Below, in pieces: positions 58,901-64,000 of a DNA stretch of 64,000 nucleotides. The notes below the pieces were generated by a model. The model saw only the letters and a list, made by a program, of their open reading frames with translations. It had not been told where the DNA came from and did not search any database. The DNA lies in NCBI RefSeq assembly GCF_000970205.1, contig NZ_CP009512.1, positions 3,286,001 to 3,350,000 on the forward strand, read 5' to 3'. This DNA is from Methanosarcina mazei S-6. Lineage in GTDB: Archaea; Halobacteriota; Methanosarcinia; Methanosarcinales; Methanosarcinaceae. The first letter of the stretch is position 1. Each line of letters opens with the position of its first letter. The position numbers were made by a program, and so were the translations under genes.

Positions 58901-59867
58901 TCTGAGGGACAACTTCCCTAACTGCCTGGAGGTAATAGATGAGGCAATTCAGGCTGTAGCTTCCCTTGATGAACCTGAAGAAATGAATTATCCAAAAAAA
59001 CACAGCCTCAGGATGATTGAAGAAGGAGCTGATGCGAGAGAATCCACATTACGGATCTTTTCAAGCAAACCCGGCACCTATTCGGCAGGGGTACAGCTTG
59101 CAGTCTATGCAAGTGCCTGGAAGGATGAAAAAGACCTGGCAGACATCTTCCTTTACTGGAACGGTTATGCATATGGAAAAGATGTTAAGGGAGAGGAGGC
59201 TCATGCACAGCTTGCTTCAAGCCTTAAAACCGTTGATGCTACCTTCAACAAAGTGGTCAGTGACGAGTACGATCTCCTTGGCTGCTGCTGTTATTTTGGA
59301 GTCCACGGAGGGCTCACGGCTGCTGCAAAGCAGGCTTCGGGCAGGGATGTAAGAGTCTATTTTGGGGATACGAGAGAACCACAGCATGTTGAAGTCAGGG
59401 ATATGGCAGATGAACTTCGCAGGGTAGTAAGGACCAGGCTCTTAAACCCGAAATGGATCGAAGGCATGAAACAGCACGGGTATAAAGGTGCACAGGACAT
59501 TTCTAAAAGAGTTGGAAGAGTCTACGGCTGGGAAGCTTCCACGCAGGAAGTGGACGACTGGATCTTTGATGATATCACAAAGACATTCGTGCTTGATGAA
59601 GAAATGCGCAGGTTCTTTGAAGAAAATAACCCATATGCCCTTGAGGAAATGGCACGCCGCCTCCTTGAAGCGCAGTCAAGAGGGCTCTGGGACCCGGACC
59701 CCGAACTTCTTGAAGAGCTGAAAAACTCCTACCTCGAAATCGAGAGCTGGATGGAGGAGCTGGCAGGGGATGGAGAATTTCAGGGTGGGTCTGTTGATAT
59801 CGTGAGTTTTGAAGATGTCCCTGACTGGGACAGGAAAATGCAGGAAATCCGGAAAATCCTCAGATAA
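55953..59867 (+). CDS. cobN: CobN-type cobaltochelatase large subunit
   Basis: A 1304-residue CobN/ChlH-family protein, the tetrapyrrole-binding subunit of ATP-dependent metal chelatases. Conserved blocks are HVGTHGNLEFLPGKGVGLS, ALPEYEGGIEPIIIGAG, GRFPIQDRCSKL, YLGCCCYFGVHGGL-like NLLGCCCYFG, and WIFDDITKTFVLDEEMRRFF. In B12 synthesis CobN inserts cobalt into a corrin precursor; in methanogens with anaerobic B12 synthesis its exact substrate is uncertain. It contains a 36-base tandem duplication at 58359-58430 (QNPEVSQNPVIF twice) in a variable loop. The ATG follows GAGGGGG. The usual motor, ChlI-ChlD, lies divergently at 47.8-49.9 kb. Confidence 0.92.
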   Translation: MKIVSVTWNSYIPTLLRAAEELGIELEAYYSKILEENPEEAENVLIACEHADAIFLYHIANPFWEDFYKRLEPLKADRPLICVGSNPSSFTLSSVKLEIAATCFSYMIYGGEENFSNMLRYLLKEVFGAETEAKPPKKIPWDGLYHPDAGEMFSNIRDYLNWYGPLKDKTVGILISRTSWVNNELEIEKALIRDFEKLGLSVIPVFAYSLKDEELGSRSMEEVIEDYFMEGGSPIIDCLVKLSPFFIASSKAKEREASCAAQGVELLKKLDVPVFQPVISHYMTIEQWRESQGLSTEIGWSVALPEYEGGIEPIIIGAGKAEENYMGRFPIQDRCSKLTSRILKWIELRKKPVDRIKIAFILHNRPCTGVEASIGDAANLDSLESVSRILHRMQEAGYSVDPPRDGKELIDTILSKKAISEFRWTPINEIVKNGGALAFVEKEEYEKFFNTLSPSVRQKVIESWGNPPGEEVNGIPAAMVYENKIVVTGVRYGNAVVCVQPKRGCAGSRCDGKVCKILHDPEVPPTHQYLATYRYLENTFGADVLVHVGTHGNLEFLPGKGVGLSEDCYPDIGIGTIPHLYIYNSDNPPEGTIAKRRSLACLVDHMQTVMTSGGLYESLAELDRLLGEYEQVKHDRGREHALKHLILDEIKKSNLDSEIRADHETPFEEVTRKAHEALGRIRNSQIHHGMHIFGRIPEGEKKVEFINSILRYDDKESMGNRVSIRRLIAEILGLDLDELITDQSRISENGKSNGQRLEEIDSLSKDLIRTFINSPEKKPSSIIREIFTGQNFVEKGINPTISQNPEVSQNPVIFQNPEVSQNPVIFQKTAAICERVLDLESRIEKSLEIEALLHGFEGKYIPAGPSGLIMRGRDDVLPTGRNFYSLDPRRVPTKAAWRVGQQLSGVLIDKHLRDEKRYPENVGFYWMANDIMWADGEGMAQIMSLLGVEPVWLSNGQLKGFSIIPLKELGRPRVDVTVRVSGILRDNFPNCLEVIDEAIQAVASLDEPEEMNYPKKHSLRMIEEGADARESTLRIFSSKPGTYSAGVQLAVYASAWKDEKDLADIFLYWNGYAYGKDVKGEEAHAQLASSLKTVDATFNKVVSDEYDLLGCCCYFGVHGGLTAAAKQASGRDVRVYFGDTREPQHVEVRDMADELRRVVRTRLLNPKWIEGMKQHGYKGAQDISKRVGRVYGWEASTQEVDDWIFDDITKTFVLDEEMRRFFEENNPYALEEMARRLLEAQSRGLWDPDPELLEELKNSYLEIESWMEELAGDGEFQGGSVDIVSFEDVPDWDRKMQEIRKILR

Positions 59868-59878
59868 AGGGCTGCGGA

Positions 59879-61453
59879 ATGAAAAACATAGCTTTTATCC
59901 TTCTCGTACTGATGCTTGTCTTACAGCCAGCCACAGCCCGGGCGCAGGAGGATTTTGAACCAGAAGAGATGACCTCATTTATGATTCAGGTCCCGCACGG
60001 CGTGGATGGAAGTGGGCTTGCAGTCGGAGGCAGTAACCTCTCTGCATACGTCTTTTTTGAGAGCTATTACAGCGGGGATATGAATGTAACACTGGAGCTT
60101 GATTTACCTGAGGGTTTCGTACTCCAGGATACGCCTGTCCATTCTTTTTCGCTTCAGACCGAATATGATGACTGGTACAGGCTCGTGGATATCTATATTC
60201 CGGAGGATTTGCATTCCGGGACATATGATATAACTGCAACTGCAGTTGTTGATGTTAATGGAAATGAGCATACAATTGTACGCAGAACCCGGCTCAGGGT
60301 TGCTTCAAAAGAGGAAGTTGCAGACGAGATCACAATAACCGGAGTGATCGTCCCTTCAGATGAGGACGGATATGGTGATCCGAGCCATCCTTCCAATACC
60401 CTGGTAATCCGGGAAACATCTCCAGCTCTCAAAAAGCTTCTTAAGGTTACGGACCTCCGGATCGACAGGAAGGAGCTCACTTCAACCTTTATGGGAGTTG
60501 AGGTTTCCAATAAAGGAGAAAACACAGTCCCTGTCGTTATCACCTATGATATCCTTGATATCAGGACAGGCGAGCCTGTAAAAACCTTCAAGCCCACAAT
60601 TCTGGGAATGAATGCAGATACCTTCTGCTATGCTGCGTTAACACTTCCTCCAGGCTCGAGCTCGCTGGTAAGCCTTCCACTCTACGTATCCGATAATGCG
60701 ATGGGAGGGAACTACCTGTTGAGGGTAAAAGTAAAGATCACAGGAAGCGACTGGGTTGCAGTAACAGAGGACCAGAAAATAACTGCAGTATCAAGGAAAT
60801 GGGGACCTATAATGATTACATTTGCCTCCGCACTACTCGGACTGACCGCAGTTATCCTCTTTTTCTCAAGGTCAAAGGAGATAATGGACAGGTTCAAAAC
60901 CCGCAACCTCGTGATGATTTCCCTTTTCGGCACCGTTTCTTTTGCAGCCATAAACCTGCCAATGACTATACTGTGGGAGCTGTCGCACGCCATATTCGGG
61001 CCTTTCAGTTTTCTTTTTACCGGGCTCTTTCATGAAGTCCTTCTTTACATGCTCATTGCCTCCCTTGTTGTCCTGATCCCAAAGCCAGGGGTTATAAGCC
61101 TTTTCATGGTGGTCAGGTTCCTTCTCGGGGGCTTTATAACAGGAAGCTTCACCCCGATTACTTTTATAACATTATCCCTGAGTGCGGTAATTCTGGAGTC
61201 CATGATGTATGTTACTGGCATAACCGGCAAAACCCCGGACCCGGAAAACAGGATAAGGATGGGAGTTGTCTGTGGAATTGCGGACATGGTCAGCGGGTAT
61301 GCGTCATTCAGTGTGTGGATGGTGCTTTATCGGCTGTTTTACAGCAACTGGTACATAATGGCTAATATCCTGATCGACGGGTTCCTCTACACCTTCATAG
61401 GAGCCTGGTTCGGGATAAGCCTTGGAAACAGACTGAAAAAGGTAGCAGAATAA
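59879..61453 (+). CDS. ECF-type membrane protein with large extracellular domain
   Basis: A 524-residue protein. The signal peptide (residues 1-22, IAFILLVLMLVLQPATARA) is followed by about 280 residues of exported beta-sandwich domains (YYSGDMNVTLELDLPEGF; later VEVSNKGENTVPVVITYD, a CARDB-like fold). One membrane segment (about 312-333) follows. Then come six further hydrophobic segments to the C-terminus with the size and spacing of an ECF transporter S-component (ITILWELSHAIFGPFSF, LGGFITGSF, GIADMVSGYASFSVW). Position before EcfA and EcfT genes supports that role. Fusion to a long extracellular receptor domain is not usual for S-components. The substrate is unknown. Confidence 0.75.
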   Translation: MKNIAFILLVLMLVLQPATARAQEDFEPEEMTSFMIQVPHGVDGSGLAVGGSNLSAYVFFESYYSGDMNVTLELDLPEGFVLQDTPVHSFSLQTEYDDWYRLVDIYIPEDLHSGTYDITATAVVDVNGNEHTIVRRTRLRVASKEEVADEITITGVIVPSDEDGYGDPSHPSNTLVIRETSPALKKLLKVTDLRIDRKELTSTFMGVEVSNKGENTVPVVITYDILDIRTGEPVKTFKPTILGMNADTFCYAALTLPPGSSSLVSLPLYVSDNAMGGNYLLRVKVKITGSDWVAVTEDQKITAVSRKWGPIMITFASALLGLTAVILFFSRSKEIMDRFKTRNLVMISLFGTVSFAAINLPMTILWELSHAIFGPFSFLFTGLFHEVLLYMLIASLVVLIPKPGVISLFMVVRFLLGGFITGSFTPITFITLSLSAVILESMMYVTGITGKTPDPENRIRMGVVCGIADMVSGYASFSVWMVLYRLFYSNWYIMANILIDGFLYTFIGAWFGISLGNRLKKVAE

Positions 61454-61505
61454 GGCGGGAAAATAAAAGTCGCAGAATAGGGCTGTGAAGTGAGAGGATG
61501 ATAAA

Positions 61506-63251
61506 GTGAATCAGAACAGGGGCAGTACAATAATAGAGATCAGGGACCTGTGGTACACTTATCCGGGGAGAATGGAACCGACTTTAAAAGGAATCGACCT
61601 GAAAATAAAAGAGGGGGAATTCGTCCTCCTTACAGGACCTACAGGCTGCGGAAAGAGTACTTTACTGAAAACACTTAACGGCATAATTCCCCATGAATCA
61701 GAAGGAATATTTTCAGGCAGCATAAAGATCTCCGGAATAGAGACCGTAGATTCAGGGCAGATGGAGCTTTCAAAAAAAGCAGGACTTGTATTCCAGAGCC
61801 CGGACGACCAGATATTTTCTACAACTGTTGAAGATGAAGTAGCCTTTGGGCCTGAAAACCTATGCATGGAAAGGGAAGAGATTGATAAAAAAGTAGACGA
61901 CGCTCTCAAGATGGTGGGGATGTCAGGGCACAGGCTGGACTCCACGAATTCTCTTTCCGGGGGGCAGAAACAGAGGGTCTGCATTGCCAGCATGCTTGCG
62001 ATGATGCCTGAAATCCTTGCAATGGACGAGCCCGTAAGCCAGATGGATCCTGCAGGGACACAGGAGATCCTGAATACGGTAAGAGAACTCAACAGGAAGC
62101 AGAATATAACCATTCTGCTGGTTGAGCACAGGCTTCACGAAATTGCGCCTTTTGCGGACAGGGTCGTCATAATGGACAGCGGGAAAATTATCCTTGACCA
62201 GCCCGCCTCAAAAGCTTTTGAAAATCTTGAGGTCTTCCACAGGCTTGGGCTTCGGGTTCCCGAACCTGTTGAACTCTGCCATACTCTGGGGATAAAGGCA
62301 AGCCCCTTCAGTGCAGAGGAAACGTTTCCATTATTGAACACCGGAAATTTTAAAGAAAAAATCGGGGACTATCCAGCAAGCCCTGGCAGGAAAGAAAAAA
62401 CCAGTTCTCCGGGCTGGTCCGCAGAGAATAACGAACCTCTGGTTTCAGTCCGGGACCTCTGGTCTGGATACGATAAAAGCCGGATGGTTCTTAAAGGCAT
62501 AAATCTGGAAATCCATAGAGGTGAAAGGGTTGCAGTTATGGGCACAAATGGTTCGGGGAAATCAACCCTGCTTCTGAACCTTGCAGCCATGCTCAGGCCG
62601 TATAAAGGAAATGTAAAGATCTTCGGGGAGGATACAAAAACAAAAAATCCGTATTCTTTTGCGGGCAGAATAGGCTTTGTATTCCAGAACCCTGACCTTA
62701 TGCTCTTCTGCGATTCGACGGAAGAGGAGGCAAAGTTCGGGCCTGCCAGGTTAAAATTAGATAACATAGAAGAAAGGGCGAAAATTTCCCTTGAAGCCAT
62801 GTCGATCCTGAACCTCAGAAAGGACCTCCCCCAGTCCCTGAGCAGAGGACAGAGATTGAGGACAGCTGTCGCCTCCATACTTTCTATAGATCCCATTCTT
62901 GTCCTCCTTGATGAACCCACGACAGGGCAGGACAGGGTGAATATAGAGCAGATGATGGACTATTTCAAAACTAGAGGTTCCACGCTTGTGTTCTGTACCC
63001 ATGATATTGAGATTGCGATGCTCTATGCCACCAGAATTCTTGTGATGAATGAAGGGCAGATTATAGCAGATGGAAGGGGAAGAGATGTCATAAAGGATAT
63101 CGACATCCTGAGAAAAGCATCCCTTACCCAGCCTCCAGTTGTTGAAATTGCCAGCTATCTCGGAATTGACGCCTTTTCGATTACAGAACTTGTGGATGGT
63201 CTGATCCACAGAAATCCCGAAATCCGAATTGCTGAAGGGATAAAATGCTGA
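61506..63251 (+). CDS. Double ABC ATPase of an ECF transporter (EcfA-EcfA' fusion)
   Basis: A 581-residue protein with two ATPase domains in tandem. The first (1-240) has GPTGCGKSTLLKTL, the ECF-type VFQSPDDQIFSTTVEDEVAFGPEN, signature LSGGQKQR and VEHRLHE. The second (about 305-555) has GTNGSGKSTLLLNL, VFQNPDLMLFCDSTEEEAKFGP, a modified signature LSRGQRLRTA and DEPTTGQD. It energises import together with EcfT and an S-component. The GTG start at 61506 follows GAGG. The altered second signature suggests unequal ATP sites, as in other ECF heterodimers. Confidence 0.93.
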   Translation: MNQNRGSTIIEIRDLWYTYPGRMEPTLKGIDLKIKEGEFVLLTGPTGCGKSTLLKTLNGIIPHESEGIFSGSIKISGIETVDSGQMELSKKAGLVFQSPDDQIFSTTVEDEVAFGPENLCMEREEIDKKVDDALKMVGMSGHRLDSTNSLSGGQKQRVCIASMLAMMPEILAMDEPVSQMDPAGTQEILNTVRELNRKQNITILLVEHRLHEIAPFADRVVIMDSGKIILDQPASKAFENLEVFHRLGLRVPEPVELCHTLGIKASPFSAEETFPLLNTGNFKEKIGDYPASPGRKEKTSSPGWSAENNEPLVSVRDLWSGYDKSRMVLKGINLEIHRGERVAVMGTNGSGKSTLLLNLAAMLRPYKGNVKIFGEDTKTKNPYSFAGRIGFVFQNPDLMLFCDSTEEEAKFGPARLKLDNIEERAKISLEAMSILNLRKDLPQSLSRGQRLRTAVASILSIDPILVLLDEPTTGQDRVNIEQMMDYFKTRGSTLVFCTHDIEIAMLYATRILVMNEGQIIADGRGRDVIKDIDILRKASLTQPPVVEIASYLGIDAFSITELVDGLIHRNPEIRIAEGIKC

Positions 63252-63359
63252 ACTGGCAGAATTCTGAAATTAGAGTTTTGAAATTGAAATTCTGAAATGA
63301 AGAATATTTAACCCGCGAAAACTCCGAGTGCCAGTACAGCAGGTAGCGGAAGTGTTAAT

Positions 63360-64000
63360 ATGATAAGCGCAAGATCAATTGCAGAACCAGCAATAAAGGA
63401 CACGATCATTCACAGGATGGACCCCAGGACAAAGATCCTGGTCCTGATCTCCACAGTTTTTATAGCAGTAAGCCTGGACAATCCCGAGACCATGTTTTTG
63501 CTGTTCCTGGTCGTACTTTCCGGGTTCGCATTTGCAAAGATGCCTGCAATAAAGCTCAAAACCCTCGCCTTTTTGCTCATACTTTTGATCTGGGGGACCA
63601 TCTATTCTCAGGCACTGTTTTATTCCCAGCTTCCTAGAACTGTGATTTTCACCATAATCAGTCCTGGGTTTCCGGTTCTGGGCTGGCTGACAAATGGGGG
63701 GCTGTTCGTTTATGTGGAAGGGCTCCAGCACGGTGCAATTCAGGGCTTGAGGTCAGCTTCAATCCTGTCCCTGGGATTATTAATGTGCTGGACCACGGAT
63801 TCTAGAGATATGTTAAACGGACTTGTCGGGCTCAGGGTCCCTTACAGCGTGGCTTTCATGGTAGTAACGGCCGTCAGGTTCCTGCCAATAATTATTACCG
63901 AAGTAGCAACCGTAATAACAGTCCAGCGGCTCAGGGGTTTCAATCCTAAAAGGTTCGGGTCAGGGATCATAAAGACATCACTTAATATACTGACACCAAC
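63360..64000 (+). CDS. ECF transporter transmembrane subunit EcfT (partial)
   Basis: The first 213 codons of a membrane protein cut off by the window end. After an amphipathic N-terminus (HRMDPRTKILVLIS) there are about five membrane segments. Then comes the EcfT coupling signature VQRLRGFNPKRF, the Ala/Gln-x-Arg-Gly type motif that contacts the ATPase grooves. With the upstream ATPase and S-component this completes an ECF importer. The 108-base gap before it has only a weak ribosome-binding site (GGAAGTG). Confidence 0.88.
   Translation, partial: MISARSIAEPAIKDTIIHRMDPRTKILVLISTVFIAVSLDNPETMFLLFLVVLSGFAFAKMPAIKLKTLAFLLILLIWGTIYSQALFYSQLPRTVIFTIISPGFPVLGWLTNGGLFVYVEGLQHGAIQGLRSASILSLGLLMCWTTDSRDMLNGLVGLRVPYSVAFMVVTAVRFLPIIITEVATVITVQRLRGFNPKRFGSGIIKTSLNILTP

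Overview
The window is chromosomal DNA from a methanogenic archaeon of the genus Methanosarcina. The evidence is an archaeal rRNA operon with long processing stems, archaeal information genes (S8e, aIF1A, RIO1, Pno1-like KH protein, NAC, Nob1, PolB), TATA-box promoters with purine-rich Shine-Dalgarno sites, and a Methanosarcina-type duplicated S-layer domain protein. The species was not determined. No CRISPR array and no tRNA gene was seen.

Layout. 0-16 kb: the 3' end of a membrane-protein gene, a hypothetical protein with an internal duplication, an archaeosine-synthase-like domain protein, a TrmB-like regulator, an aminotransferase/Lrp pair, ribosomal S8e, a DUF169 protein, Nob1, a GfcR-like regulator, an unusual zinc-finger/DHH exonuclease, a slipin-NfeD pair, an AIR-synthase-like protein and HisH. 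16.5-21.3 kb: an AT-rich accessory island. It carries a polytopic membrane protein, a small secreted protein and a hairpin-rich non-coding stretch. It lies between a truncated and an intact copy of the start of a membrane-anchored surface-protein gene, followed by a paralogue and tandem repeats. 21.4-30.6 kb: a LysE-family gene with no normal start codon, a coiled-coil membrane protein, a PIN-ATPase-KH protein, HisI, a glycogen debranching enzyme, an Mrr-like protein, an IscA-like protein and NAC.

31.2-36.7 kb: a complete rRNA operon on the minus strand (16S-23S-5S), with repeated upstream promoters, paired processing stems for 16S and 23S, and no tRNA in the spacer. 36.9-38.5 kb: the conserved archaeal aIF1A-RIO1-KH operon, in which aIF1A appears to start at CTG. 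38.6-47.7 kb: dihydroorotase, the phosphate operon pstSCAB-phoU, and a family B DNA polymerase with two PCNA-binding motifs.

47.8-64 kb: a divergent locus that I consider the most interesting part. On the minus strand are an S-layer-type protein and a fused ChlI-ChlD chelatase motor. On the plus strand is a seven-gene array: an anchored surface protein, two paralogous beta-propeller lipoproteins, a CobN-type chelatase large subunit, an ECF-type membrane protein with a large extracellular domain, a double ATPase (EcfAA') and EcfT (cut off by the window end). Together these look like a cell-surface capture, membrane import and chelation system for a metal or tetrapyrrole. The substrate is not shown by the sequence.
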